64,000 bases of DNA from positions 5,952,001 to 6,016,000 of the forward strand of contig NZ_WING01000001.1 in assembly GCF_009793335.1 (NCBI RefSeq), read 5' to 3'. Of this stretch, positions 46,187 through 55,857 are shown in pieces. Below the pieces are notes generated by a model, which was not told the origin of the DNA, searched no databases, and was given only the letters and a program-made list of their open reading frames with translations. Each line of letters begins with the position of its first letter. Within the stretch, counting starts at the first letter, position 1. A program made the translations under genes and the position numbers. This DNA comes from Actinomadura sp. J1-007 (GTDB taxonomy: Bacteria > Actinomycetota > Actinomycetes > Streptosporangiales > Streptosporangiaceae).

Positions 46187-47461
46187 GTGGCACGCATCGG
46201 CGACGGTGGTGACCTGCTCAAGTGCTCGTTCTGCGGCAAGAGCCAGAAGCAGGTCAAGAAGCTCATCGCGGGTCCGGGCGTGTACATCTGCGACGAGTGC
46301 ATCGATCTCTGCAACGAGATCATCGAGGAGGAGCTCTCCGAGACCTCCGACCTCAAGTGGGACAGCCTTCCCAAGCCGCGGGAGATCTACGAGTTCCTGG
46401 ACTCCTACGTCATCGGGCAGGAGACGGCCAAGAAGGCCCTTTCGGTCGCCGTCTACAACCACTACAAGCGCATCCAGTCGGGTGACTCCGGCAGGGACGA
46501 CCCGGTGGAGATCGGCAAGTCCAACATCCTGCTGCTGGGGCCCACCGGATCGGGTAAGACGCTGCTCGCGCAGACGCTCGCCAAACTCCTCAACGTCCCG
46601 TTCGCGATCGCGGACGCCACGGCGCTGACGGAGGCAGGTTACGTAGGCGAGGATGTCGAGAACATCCTCCTGAAGCTCATCCAGGCCGCCGACTACGACG
46701 TCAAGAAGGCCGAGACCGGGATCATCTACATCGACGAGGTCGACAAGGTCGCCCGCAAGAGCGAGAACCCGTCGATCACCCGGGACGTGTCCGGCGAGGG
46801 CGTCCAGCAGGCCCTGCTGAAGATCCTGGAGGGGACCACCGCGAGCGTGCCGCCGCAGGGCGGCCGCAAGCACCCCCACCAGGAGTTCATCCAGATCGAC
46901 ACCACCAACGTGCTGTTCATCTGCGGCGGCGCCTTCGCCGGCCTGGAGAAGATCGTCGAGTCCCGGGTCGGCAAGCAGGGCATGGGCTTCGGGGCGGTGA
47001 TCCGTTCCAAGAGCGACTACGAGGACTCCTCCAGCGTGCTCGGCGACGTGATGCCCGAGGACCTGCTGAAGTTCGGGATGATCCCCGAGTTCATCGGCCG
47101 GCTGCCGGCGATCACCAGCGTGCACAACCTGGACCGGGAGGCGCTGATCAATATCCTCACCGAGCCCAAGAACGCGCTGGTCCGCCAGTACCAGCGGCTG
47201 TTCGAGCTCGACGGGGTCGACCTGGAGTTCACGGGCGACGCCCTGGAGGCGATCGCCGACCAGGCGATCCTGCGGGGCACCGGCGCGCGCGGCCTGCGCG
47301 CGATCATGGAAGAGGTGCTCCTGTCGGTGATGTACGAGGTCCCGAGCCGCGTGGACGTGGCCCGGGTCGTGATCACGCGGGAGGCGGTCCTGGAGCACGT
47401 CAACCCGACCCTCGTGCCGCGCGAGCGCGCCAAGCGCGAGCCCCGCGAGAAGTCGGCCTGA
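46187..47461 (+). CDS. clpX: ATP-dependent Clp protease ATP-binding subunit ClpX
   Basis: A 424-residue AAA+ unfoldase. N-terminal zinc-binding domain: KCSFCGKSQ and YICDECIDLC (four Cys). Walker A: LLLGPTGSGKTLLAQ; Walker B: GIIYIDEVDKVA; pore loop GYVGEDVEN; sensor 2 region GTGARGLRAIMEE. It recognises tagged substrates and threads them into ClpP. GTG 46187 with AAAAGGAG upstream; the 172-bp gap from clpP2 may hold its own promoter. Confidence 0.97.
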   Translation: MARIGDGGDLLKCSFCGKSQKQVKKLIAGPGVYICDECIDLCNEIIEEELSETSDLKWDSLPKPREIYEFLDSYVIGQETAKKALSVAVYNHYKRIQSGDSGRDDPVEIGKSNILLLGPTGSGKTLLAQTLAKLLNVPFAIADATALTEAGYVGEDVENILLKLIQAADYDVKKAETGIIYIDEVDKVARKSENPSITRDVSGEGVQQALLKILEGTTASVPPQGGRKHPHQEFIQIDTTNVLFICGGAFAGLEKIVESRVGKQGMGFGAVIRSKSDYEDSSSVLGDVMPEDLLKFGMIPEFIGRLPAITSVHNLDREALINILTEPKNALVRQYQRLFELDGVDLEFTGDALEAIADQAILRGTGARGLRAIMEEVLLSVMYEVPSRVDVARVVITREAVLEHVNPTLVPRERAKREPREKSA

Positions 47462-47500
47462 TCGGCGGTCGTCCGCGCTAGGATCCCGGCACCGAGCCAG

Positions 47501-47525
47501 CGCCCCTCCCCCCAAGGGAGGGGCG
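47501..47525 (+). terminator. Rho-independent terminator after clpX
   Basis: CGCCCCTCCC pairs with GGGAGGGGCG around a CCCAA loop and is followed by TTT, 40 bases past the clpX stop. Confidence 0.85.
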
Positions 47526-47546
47526 TTTACCTGTCCCGGGGCGGGG

Positions 47547-47626
47547 CCTCGGCGGACGGGAACGGGCGGGGGGCCTCAGCGGACGGGAACGGGCGGGGGC
47601 CTCAGCGGACGGGAACGGGCGGGGGG
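47547..47626. repeat. Three tandem ~27-bp repeats
   Basis: The unit CCTCAGCGGACGGGAACG plus GGCGGGGG occurs three times (47547-47573, 47574-47599, 47600-47626), with one substitution and small changes in G-run length. It sits between the clpX terminator and the stop codon of the minus-strand response-regulator gene. Confidence 0.85.
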
Positions 47627-48280
47627 TCAGGACCGGTCGCCGAGGCCGGCCTCGCGGGCGAGGACGATGGCCTGGGCGCGGTCGGCCACGTGCAGCTTCA
47701 TGAAGATGTTGGACACGTGGTTGCGGACCGTCTTCTGGCTGAGGAACAGCGTCGCGGCGATGTCGGCGTTGCTGCGGCCCTGCGCGATCAGTTCGAGGAC
47801 CTCCCGCTCGCGCTCGGTGAGCTGGGGGAACGCGGCCTGCCGCGGGTCGGGCAGCTCGGTGAAGTAGGTGAGGACGCGGCGCGCGATCTCGGGGCCGTAG
47901 ATGGCCTCGCCCGCCGCGACGGCGCGCACGGCCCGCGCGATCTCCTCGGCGCCCGACTCCTTGAGCAGGTAGCCGCGGGCTCCGGCGCGCATCGCGGCGA
48001 ACACCGAGTCGTCGTCCTGGAACATGGTCAGCACCAGCACGCCGATGCGGGGGCTGGTGCGGGTGATCGTACGGGTCGCCTCGATGCCGTTGCCGCCGGG
48101 CATGTGCAGGTCCATCACCACGACGTCGGGCTGGAGCTCGGCGGCCAGCCGTACGGCGTCGGGCCCGCACCCGGCCTCGGCGACGACCTCGACCCCGAGC
48201 GCGTGCAGCAGCCCCTTCAGGCCCTGCCTGAAGACCGGGTGGTCATCGGTGATGAGGACCCGGATGGACTCCGTGCTCAT
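47627..48280 (-). CDS. LuxR-type (NarL/FixJ) response regulator
   Basis: A 217-residue regulator: receiver VLITDDHPVFRQGLKGLL, phosphoacceptor Asp in VVVMDLHMPGGNG and Lys in GYLLKESGAEE; DNA-binding LTEREREVLELIAQGRSN then LSQKTVRNHVSNIFMKL. ATG 48280 overlaps the kinase stop (ATGA), so the two are translated together. Confidence 0.92.
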   Translation of the reverse strand: MSTESIRVLITDDHPVFRQGLKGLLHALGVEVVAEAGCGPDAVRLAAELQPDVVVMDLHMPGGNGIEATRTITRTSPRIGVLVLTMFQDDDSVFAAMRAGARGYLLKESGAEEIARAVRAVAAGEAIYGPEIARRVLTYFTELPDPRQAAFPQLTEREREVLELIAQGRSNADIAATLFLSQKTVRNHVSNIFMKLHVADRAQAIVLAREAGLGDRS

Positions 48281-49074
48281 GTTCGCCCGCCTTTGCCGGC
48301 CCTGCCCGCCGTCGCCCGATGGTACCCGGGCACCGACAGGGGCAGGCGGGCGGTCACGAGCGTCCCGCCGCTGGCGCGGGAGGTGATCGCGCAGCTTCCG
48401 CCGACCTCGGCGGCGTACTCCCGCATCGTCGCCAGGCCGCCCCACGGGCGGGCCTGGCCGCCGTTGCGGGCGGCGTCCGGGAGGCCGGGGCCGGAGTCGG
48501 CGACCATGACGTGCAGCTCGGTGTCGCGGCTGAGCAGCACCATGGCGGTGCTCTCGCGGGCGTGTCGGCGCACGTTGCCGAGGGCCTCCTCCACGATCCG
48601 GAACGCGGCGACCTCGACGGCGGCGGGCAGTTCGGCCGGGCTGCCGTCGAAGCGGACGTCGACCCGTTCGCAGCAGCCCTCGGCGACGGACTCGATGGCG
48701 GCGACGAGGCCGAGGTCGTCCAGCGCGGGCGGGCGCAGGCCGTGCGCGAGGTCGCGGATCTCGCCGACGGCCTCGGCGACCCGGTCGCGCAGCTCGGCGA
48801 GCAGCGGCTCCATCCGCTCGGGCTCCCCGGCGAGGGTGATGCGGGCGGCGTCCAGCGACATCGCGAGGCTCGCGAGGGTGGGGCCGAGGCCGTCGTGCAG
48901 GTCGCGGCGGAGCCGCCGCCGCTCCTCCTCGCGGGTGGCGAGGATCCGTTCGCGGGAACGTTGCAAATCGGCGGCCAGGCGCAGGTGGCGGGGGAGGCTC
49001 GCCAGATGGGCGGTGACGGCTCCGGCGGCGAAGGCTCCGGCCAGCCCGGCGGCGTGCGCGACAACCGATCGCAT
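48277..49074 (-). CDS. Histidine kinase of the HisKA_3 type without an extracellular sensor
   Basis: A 265-residue kinase. One hydrophobic segment at the N-terminus (AGLAGAFAAGAVTAHLASL) may anchor it. The dimerisation/phosphoacceptor region contains EERRRLRRDLHDGLGPTLAS with the active His; the HATPase_c domain shows RIVEEALGNVRRHA and VADSGPGLPD, then WGGLATMREYA. ATG 49074 has GGAGGGAAGG upstream. With no visible sensor domain it may respond to a membrane or cytoplasmic cue. Cognate regulator overlaps downstream. Confidence 0.9.
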   Translation of the reverse strand: MRSVVAHAAGLAGAFAAGAVTAHLASLPRHLRLAADLQRSRERILATREEERRRLRRDLHDGLGPTLASLAMSLDAARITLAGEPERMEPLLAELRDRVAEAVGEIRDLAHGLRPPALDDLGLVAAIESVAEGCCERVDVRFDGSPAELPAAVEVAAFRIVEEALGNVRRHARESTAMVLLSRDTELHVMVADSGPGLPDAARNGGQARPWGGLATMREYAAEVGGSCAITSRASGGTLVTARLPLSVPGYHRATAGRAGKGGRT

Positions 49075-49281
49075 CCGGCCCTTCCCTCCGCACCCCCGGT
49101 CCGTGTCCCAGGTCATCGCGCCACGCCGCAACGGCATCCCCGCTTCCGGCCGTTGCGGACGTGACGCGGCACCAGCCTGTCGGGCGGGATGACCCGGTGT
49201 CAGGTGACCGGTGTCCCGACCGGGGCGGGAAAACGCTCTCCGGGCGGGTTCCACCGTTACGGGGCCGTAGAATCGTCAGCC

Positions 49282-51912
49282 GTGACGAACCCCAGCAGCG
49301 AGCGCGGCCAGGAGGCCGCCGACGTCGATCTGCCCACCCAGTACCAGCCGGCGAACGTCGAGGGCAGGCTCTACGAGCGCTGGGTATCGCGGGGCCTGTT
49401 CACCGCCGACCCCGCCCGCGACCCGTCCCGTCCGGCCTACTCGATCGTGATCCCGCCGCCCAACGTGACCGGCTCGCTGCACATGGGCCACGCGCTGGAC
49501 CACTCGATCCAGGACACGCTCGTCCGGCGGCGCCGGATGCAGGGGTACGAGGCGCTGTGGGTGCCCGGCATGGACCACGCGGGCATCGCCACGCAGAACG
49601 TCGTGGAGCGGGAGCTGGCCAAGGAGGGCAAGTCCCGGCACGACCTCGGGCGCGAGGCGTTCGTCGAACGGGTCTGGCGGTGGAAGGGCGAGTCCGGCGG
49701 CCGGATCCTCGGCCAGATGCGCCGCCTCGGCGACAGCGTCGACTGGACGCGCGAGGCGTTCACGATGGACGACGCGCGCGCCCGCGCCGTCCGGACGATC
49801 TTCAAGCGGCTGTTCGACGACGGGCTGATCCACCGCGCCGAGCGCATCATCAACTGGTGCCCGCGCTGCCTGACGGCCCTGTCCGACATCGAGGTCGAGC
49901 ACGCCGACCGCGAGGGCGAGCTGGTCTCCATCCGGTACGGGTCCGGCGAGGACGAGCTGGTCGTCGCCACCACCCGCGCGGAGACGATGCTGGGCGACAC
50001 CGCCGTGGCCGTCCACCCCGACGACGAGCGCTACCGGCACCTGGTCGGGCGCGAGATCGAGCTGCCGCTGACCGGCCGCCGCATCCCGGTCGTCGCCGAC
50101 GCGCACGTGGTCCCCGCGTTCGGGACGGGCGCGGTCAAGGTGACCCCGGCGCACGACCCCAACGACTTCGAGATCGGCCGCCGCCACGGCCTGCCGTCCC
50201 TGGCCGTCCTGGACGAGCGGGGCGTGATCACCGCGCCGGGGCCGTTCGAGGGGCTCGACCGGTTCGAGGCGCGGCCCGCCGTGGTCGCCGCGCTGCGCGA
50301 GCAGGGCCGGATCGTCAAGGAGGTCCGCCCGTACGAGCACTCGGTCGGGCACTGCCAGCGCTGCTCCACGGTCGTCGAGCCGCGCGTGTCGCTCCAGTGG
50401 TTCGTGACCGTCGCGCCGCTGGCCAAGGCCGCGGGCGACGCCGTCCGCGACGGCCGCGTCGCGATCCACCCGCCGGAGATGGCGGCCCGCTACTTCGAGT
50501 GGGTCGACGACATGCACGACTGGTGCATCAGCCGCCAGCTCTGGTGGGGGCACCGCATCCCGGTCTGGTACGGCCCGGACGGCGAGACGGTCTGCCCCGG
50601 CCCGGACGAGGAGCCGCCCGCCGGGTGGACGCAGGACACCGACGTGCTCGACACGTGGTTCTCGTCGGCGCTGTGGCCGTTCTCGACGCTCGGCTGGCCC
50701 GACCGCACGCCCGAGCTGGAGCGCTTCTACCCGACGTCGGTGCTGGTCACGGGCTACGACATCCTGTTCTTCTGGGTGGCCCGGATGATGATGTTCGGGC
50801 TGTACGCGATGGACGGCGCGGAGCCGTTCAAGACGATCACCCTGCACGGGATGGTCCGCGACCAGCACGGCAAGAAGATGTCCAAGTCGTTCGGCAACGT
50901 GGTGGACCCGCTCGACTGGATCGACCGGTACGGCGCCGACGCGACCCGCTTCACGCTGCTGCGCGGCGCGAACCCGGGCGGCGACGTCCCGGTGGCGGAG
51001 GACTGGGCGCAGGGGTCCCGCAACTTCTGCAACAAGCTGTGGAACGCGACCCGCTTCGCGCTGATCAACGGCGCGCACGTGCGCGGGGAGCTGCCCGAGG
51101 ACGTGACCGCGGTGGACGCGTGGATCCTGTCGCGCCTCCAGACCGTGATCGCCGAGGTCGACGGCCACCTGGAGTCGTTCGACTTCGCGAAGGCGTGCGA
51201 GGCGCTCTACCACTTCGCGTGGGACGAGGTCTGCGACTGGTACGTGGAGCTGGCCAAGGTCCAGCTCGCCGACGGGCGCGCCGGCGCGACGCGCCGGGTG
51301 CTCGGCGAGGTCCTCGACAAGCTGCTGCGGCTGCTGCACCCGGTGGTCCCGTTCGTCACCGAGGAGCTGTGGACGTCGCTGACCGGTTCGGGGCAGGGCA
51401 CGGACACCATCGTCACCGCGCCCTGGCCCGAGCCCGACCGGGCCCGGTCCGCGCCCGCCGCCGAGGAGCTCGTCGCCTCGCTCCAGCGGATGGTGACCGA
51501 GGTGCGCCGGTTCCGCGCCGACCAGGGCCTCAAGCCCGGCCAGAAGGTCGCGGCAGACCTGGAGTGGAACGGCTCGCCGCTGGCCGCGCACGAGGACGGC
51601 ATCCGCTCCCTGCTGCGCCTCACCGAGCCGGCGGGCGGCTTCTCGGCGACCGCGTCCCTGCCCGTCGAGGACGTGAAGGTCCACCTCGACACGGCCGGGG
51701 CGATCGACGTGGCGGCCGAGCGCAAGCGGCTGGAGAAGGACCTGGCCGCCGCCCGCAAGGAGATCGGCCAGGCCCGCGGCAAGCTCGGCAACGAGGCGTT
51801 CATGGCGAAGGCCCCCGAGGCCGTCGTCGCCAAGAACCGCGACCGGCTCGCGCAGGCGGAGGCCGACGTCCGGCGCATCGAGGCGCAGCTCGCCGCCCTG
51901 CCCACCGCCTGA
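49282..51912 (+). CDS. valS: Valyl-tRNA synthetase
   Basis: An 876-residue class I synthetase charging tRNA-Val. The HIGH-type motif is NVTGSLHMGHALD and the KMSKS motif GKKMSKSFGN. The editing domain (VVATTRAETMLGDTAVAVHP) and the Trp-rich DTWFSSALWPFSTLG block are present. The C-terminal coiled coil typical of ValS is seen in ERKRLEKDLAAARKEIGQA. GTG 49282 is chosen as start; an upstream in-frame GTG at 49189 would add an atypical N-terminus. Confidence 0.97.
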   Translation: MTNPSSERGQEAADVDLPTQYQPANVEGRLYERWVSRGLFTADPARDPSRPAYSIVIPPPNVTGSLHMGHALDHSIQDTLVRRRRMQGYEALWVPGMDHAGIATQNVVERELAKEGKSRHDLGREAFVERVWRWKGESGGRILGQMRRLGDSVDWTREAFTMDDARARAVRTIFKRLFDDGLIHRAERIINWCPRCLTALSDIEVEHADREGELVSIRYGSGEDELVVATTRAETMLGDTAVAVHPDDERYRHLVGREIELPLTGRRIPVVADAHVVPAFGTGAVKVTPAHDPNDFEIGRRHGLPSLAVLDERGVITAPGPFEGLDRFEARPAVVAALREQGRIVKEVRPYEHSVGHCQRCSTVVEPRVSLQWFVTVAPLAKAAGDAVRDGRVAIHPPEMAARYFEWVDDMHDWCISRQLWWGHRIPVWYGPDGETVCPGPDEEPPAGWTQDTDVLDTWFSSALWPFSTLGWPDRTPELERFYPTSVLVTGYDILFFWVARMMMFGLYAMDGAEPFKTITLHGMVRDQHGKKMSKSFGNVVDPLDWIDRYGADATRFTLLRGANPGGDVPVAEDWAQGSRNFCNKLWNATRFALINGAHVRGELPEDVTAVDAWILSRLQTVIAEVDGHLESFDFAKACEALYHFAWDEVCDWYVELAKVQLADGRAGATRRVLGEVLDKLLRLLHPVVPFVTEELWTSLTGSGQGTDTIVTAPWPEPDRARSAPAAEELVASLQRMVTEVRRFRADQGLKPGQKVAADLEWNGSPLAAHEDGIRSLLRLTEPAGGFSATASLPVEDVKVHLDTAGAIDVAAERKRLEKDLAAARKEIGQARGKLGNEAFMAKAPEAVVAKNRDRLAQAEADVRRIEAQLAALPTA

Positions 51913-52042
51913 TCCGTTGACCACGCGGCGGCCGGGGAGCGGGCGACGTTCCCCGGCCGAACCGTCCGCGCGCACGCCGCGCCGAAGCTACGATCCGACT
52001 GATCAGTGGCCTTTGGTGCGGATTTGAACCTGTGGGAGTGCA

Positions 52043-53148
52043 ATGGCCGACTCACCTCCTCGCCATGACGCGCCGGGTCCGCCGCCCGGCGACGGTCCGG
52101 GCACGACCCGGGCCGCCGAGGACACCGGCCCCCAGGTGACGGTCGTCCCGGACGGCGACGCGCCGGTGGGGGCGTCCCGGCCCTGGTGGTACGCCAACGG
52201 GAACGGCACGCCGCCGGTCGGGGTGGCCGTTCCCGGGGACGTCGAGGTGGCGTCGGCGGGTACCGGGCCGCACCGGCTGCCGCAACACCCGCCGGACGCG
52301 GTGGCGGTGACGGGCACCGGCCCGCAGCCCGCGATCTCCGTGCAGGCGCTGCCCTCGTGGGAGGCGAGCGGGCCGCAGGAACTGCCGTCCGTTCCGCCGA
52401 GCGCCCGCAGGTCCGTGCCGGGGGTGCTGGTGGGGATCGTCGCGGGCGGGGTCGTCGCGGCCGTCCTGGTCGTCGCCGTGGTCGTCCTCAAGCTCGGCGG
52501 GGACGGCGGCGGGGACGGGGGAAGCGGTCCGCCGGGGCGTCCAAGCGGCGCATCGCCGCCGTCGCGCAGGTGGCGGGGCTGCGCCGGGAGACGGGCGACC
52601 CGGCGGCGAGCGCCGCGTACCCGTACGTCGCGGCGGCGGTCCAGGCGGGGGACGTCCCGCCGTCCAAGGACGCCACCGCCGTCTACACCGACGCGCCCGT
52701 TCAGGGACCCGGCGGACCCGGCGGACCGGGCGGACCTGGCGGACCCGGCGGGCTCAACGGAACCGGCGGGGAGCAGGCGACGGGGGAGGGCGCGGAGCCG
52801 GGCGGCATGCGGAACGGCCTCGGCGTCCAGTCGCAGAGGCAGCAGGTGAACGCCCAGACCGTGCTGTTCACGGGTGGGACGGGCGACGTCGGCGATTCGG
52901 CGGCGTTCCTCCGGCGGATCCGTCCCACCACGGTCATCACCAGCGCCCCCGCCGATCCGGGCGCGGGCGGCGGGAAGGGCCTGTGCGGGACGTTCGCCGT
53001 CCTCGCCGAGGTGCACCTCTACTGCGCGTGGGCGACGCGCGACTCGTACGGCGTCGTCGCCTCGGAGGTCCCCGCCGCGTCGCCGGAGACCGCCGGCTTC
53101 GCCGACCTCACGCGCCGGATCCGGAAGCAGGTCGAGAAGTCCAGGTGA
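52043..53148 (+). CDS. Single-pass membrane protein with collagen-like linker, frame broken near 52540
   Basis: One added G in CCGGGGCG at about 52540 (GPPGASKRRIAAVAQVAG) joins two frames into about 368 residues. The N-terminal ~130 residues are a Pro/Gly-rich cytoplasmic part, followed by the membrane segment VLVGIVAGGVVAAVLVVAVVV. The outer part contains a GPGGPGGPGGPGGPGG stretch and ends in a folded domain with LCGTFAVLAEVHLYCAWATRD (two Cys). Function unknown. The 3' end overlaps the convergent ligase gene by about 40 bp. Confidence 0.65.
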
Positions 53149-54343
53149 CGCCCGTGGGCGCGTCCGCGAGGTCCAGGACGAGCCCGACGAAGTAGACGGT
53201 GCCGAGCGCGAGCACGCGCCGTCCGAGCGCGGCGACGCTCTCGCGGGTGAGGCTCTCGGAGCCGGTCACCCGCCACGCCGCCGGGAGCGGGCGGGTGAAC
53301 GCCAGGTGGTCGTACGGCAGGCGGACGTAGGTGACGGGCAGGCCCGCCAGCGCCGCCACGGCGCCTTCCAGGTCCTTGTGGTCGGGCAGGCACAGCAGGA
53401 CGTGGTCGATCCCGTCCCAGCGCGCGTGCGCGGCGGTGAGGGCGGCGGAGACGCCCGTACGGTCGATGGCCGCGTCCGCGAGCACTTCGGTGGACGTTCC
53501 GGGGAGCGCGTGGCACGACAGGCGTCCAGGAAGTGCGACCGTGGAGAGCACCGCGTCGAGCCGTTCGGCGGACGGCCGCGGCAGACCGCGCAGATCCAGC
53601 AGGCGGGACGCGGCGGTCACCCCCAGCGCGGCGCTCGGACGGGTGAGGCCGTCCGGCAGGAGGCGGGGCGGGAGGCCCGTGCCGGTCGCGTACTCGGTCG
53701 CGGCGGGCAGGGCGCGGGCGACCGGCCCGGACTGCGGCGCCGACAGGACGGCGCGGGTGGTGCCGGGCGCGACGACCCCGGCCTTCTCCGCGGCGATCTC
53801 GGCGGGCGTGTCGCCCAGGACGCCGAGATGCTCGCCGAAGACGGGCGTGATCGCCACCACGTCCGCCGGGAACAGCGCCACCTCGTCGGAACGGCCGCCC
53901 ATCCCGGCTTCGAGCACCAGCGCGTCCGCCGCCGCGTCGCGCGCGTGCAGGACGCCCGCCAGAAGGAACAGCCCGGCCGGGGAGAGATAGCCGTCCCGTC
54001 CTTCCGGAAGACCTTCCACGGCCTGTTCGACGCGTTTCGCCAGGGAACGGAGTTCGGCTTCGCTGACCGCCTCGCCGTCGAGCCGGATCCGTTCCCGATT
54101 GCTCCTCAGCCCTGGGCTCGTCACCGTGCACACGCGCAGCCCAGCCGCGCCTAGCGTCGCGGACGCGTAGGTCGCCGCCGTGCCCTTCCCCTTGGAACCG
54201 ACGACCGTGAGCACTGGCGGTCCCTGCCCGAGGACGTCGAGCGCGGCGGCCACCTCACGCGCGCGCGTGACGCTGCGGCGTTCTCCCGGGCCTCGCCTCG
54301 CCCATTCGCGGAAGAACACCTCGTCCGGCGCCTCATCGTTCAC
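53108..54343 (-). CDS. FolC-like Mur ligase-family protein, divergent from folC
   Basis: A 411-residue protein with the Mur/FolC ATP-binding loop VVGSKGKGTAATYASATL and further family blocks VTSPGLRSNRERIRLDG, LVLEAGMGGRSDEV, EIAAEKAGVV and the C-terminal LLCLPDHKDLEGAVAAL. It has the folylpolyglutamate synthase layout but diverges strongly from the bona fide folC next to it, with which it forms a head-to-head pair. It may ligate glutamate to another pterin or be a specialised amide ligase. GTG 54343 start. Confidence 0.8.
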   Translation of the reverse strand: MNDEAPDEVFFREWARRGPGERRSVTRAREVAAALDVLGQGPPVLTVVGSKGKGTAATYASATLGAAGLRVCTVTSPGLRSNRERIRLDGEAVSEAELRSLAKRVEQAVEGLPEGRDGYLSPAGLFLLAGVLHARDAAADALVLEAGMGGRSDEVALFPADVVAITPVFGEHLGVLGDTPAEIAAEKAGVVAPGTTRAVLSAPQSGPVARALPAATEYATGTGLPPRLLPDGLTRPSAALGVTAASRLLDLRGLPRPSAERLDAVLSTVALPGRLSCHALPGTSTEVLADAAIDRTGVSAALTAAHARWDGIDHVLLCLPDHKDLEGAVAALAGLPVTYVRLPYDHLAFTRPLPAAWRVTGSESLTRESVAALGRRVLALGTVYFVGLVLDLADAPTGVTWTSRPASGSGA

Positions 54344-54441
54344 CCGCCCATGTTCCCAGCCCGCGCGGAAGGGCTCCGGGCGGGGACGGCCGGGAGCGCC
54401 GAGTAGGCTGCGAAGGTCAGTTTCCGCAGGCATGGAGTGTC

Positions 54442-55857
54442 GTGAGCCAGGTAACCGAGCCGCTCGACTACCAGGGCGCGGTCAGCGCCATCATGAGGCG
54501 CGGAGTCGAGTGGGAGATCGATCCCACCCTCGACCGGATCCGCGACCTGGTCGACGTCATGGGCGAGCCCCAGCGCGCCTACCCGGTGATCCACATCGCC
54601 GGGACCAACGGCAAGTCCAGCACCGCCCGGCTGATCGAGGCGCTGCTGCGCGAACGCGGCCTGCGCACCGGCCTCTACACCAGCCCCGAACTGACCACGC
54701 TGCGGGAGCGGATCGCGATCGACGGCGAGCCGATCGGCGAGGAGGCGTTCGTCCGGGCCTACGAGGAGGTGCTGCCGTACGCCGAGCTGATCGACGGCAA
54801 GCACGGCGTGGCGCTGTCGTTCTTCGAGGTGCTCACGGCCATGGCGTACGCCGCGTTCGCCGACGCCCCCGTGGACGTGGCGATCGTCGAGGCGGGCATG
54901 GGCGGGATCTGGGACGCCACCAACGTCGCGGACGGCGCCGTCGCGGTGATCACCCCGATCGGGCTCGACCACACCCGCTACCTCGGCGACACGGTGGAGG
55001 AGATCGCCGGCGAGAAGGCCGGGATCATCAAGCCGGGCGCGATCGCCGTCCTGTCGCAGCAGCCCGTCGGCGCCGCCGAGGTGCTGCTGCGCCGCGTCGC
55101 GGAGGTCGGCGCCGTCGCGGCCCGCGAGGGCATCGAGTTCGGCGTGCTGGGCCGCGACGTGGCCGTGGGCGGGCAGCTCATCGGCGTGCGGGGGCTGCAC
55201 GGCACGTACGACGAGATCTTCCTTCCGCTGTTCGGGGAGCACCAGGCGAGCAACGCCGCGACCGCGCTGGCCGCCGTCGAGGCGTTCGCCAGCGGCGCCC
55301 CCACCAGGGGGGAGGCCAACCTGGAGGCCGCCAACCGGATCGCGCCCGGCGAGACCTACACCGGCGGCGACGAGGGCCAGCTCGACCCGGCGCTCGTGCG
55401 CAGCGGCTTCGCCAAGTCCAGCTCGCCGGGGCGGCTGGAGGTCGTCCGCACGGGCCCGACCGTCCTGCTGGACGCGGGCCACAACCCGGCGGGCATGGCC
55501 GCGACCGTCGCGACGGTCACCGAGTCGTTCGGCTTCACCCGGCTGGTCGGCGTGCTCGCCATCGCCGCGGACAAGGACGTGGCCGGGGTCCTCGACCAGC
55601 TCGAACCCGTGCTCGCCGAGCTGGTCGTCACGCGCAACTCGTCCGCGCGCTCGATGGCGCCGGAGGAGCTGGCCGAGATCGCCGAGGGCGTCTTCGGGCC
55701 CGAGCGCGTGCACGTCTCGTCCCGGCTGGACGACGCGATCGACCGGGCGATCGGGCTCGCCGAGGAGACCGGCGAGTACCAGGGCGCCGGGGTCCTGATC
55801 GCGGGCTCGGTGGTCACCGTGGGCGACGCCCGCACCCTGCTGAGGGTGGCGCGGTGA
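54442..55857 (+). CDS. folC: Bifunctional folylpolyglutamate synthase / dihydrofolate synthase
   Basis: A 471-residue Mur ligase-family enzyme that adds glutamate to dihydropteroate and folates. ATP loop VIHIAGTNGKSSTARLIEAL, then TSPELTTLRERIAIDG, AIVEAGMGGIWDATNV, TPIGLDHTRYLG with a metal-binding His, EIAGEKAGIIK, and VLLDAGHNPAGM in the C-terminal domain. GTG 54442 start. Its stop overlaps the start of the DUF4233 gene (GTGA). Confidence 0.95.
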   Translation: MSQVTEPLDYQGAVSAIMRRGVEWEIDPTLDRIRDLVDVMGEPQRAYPVIHIAGTNGKSSTARLIEALLRERGLRTGLYTSPELTTLRERIAIDGEPIGEEAFVRAYEEVLPYAELIDGKHGVALSFFEVLTAMAYAAFADAPVDVAIVEAGMGGIWDATNVADGAVAVITPIGLDHTRYLGDTVEEIAGEKAGIIKPGAIAVLSQQPVGAAEVLLRRVAEVGAVAAREGIEFGVLGRDVAVGGQLIGVRGLHGTYDEIFLPLFGEHQASNAATALAAVEAFASGAPTRGEANLEAANRIAPGETYTGGDEGQLDPALVRSGFAKSSSPGRLEVVRTGPTVLLDAGHNPAGMAATVATVTESFGFTRLVGVLAIAADKDVAGVLDQLEPVLAELVVTRNSSARSMAPEELAEIAEGVFGPERVHVSSRLDDAIDRAIGLAEETGEYQGAGVLIAGSVVTVGDARTLLRVAR

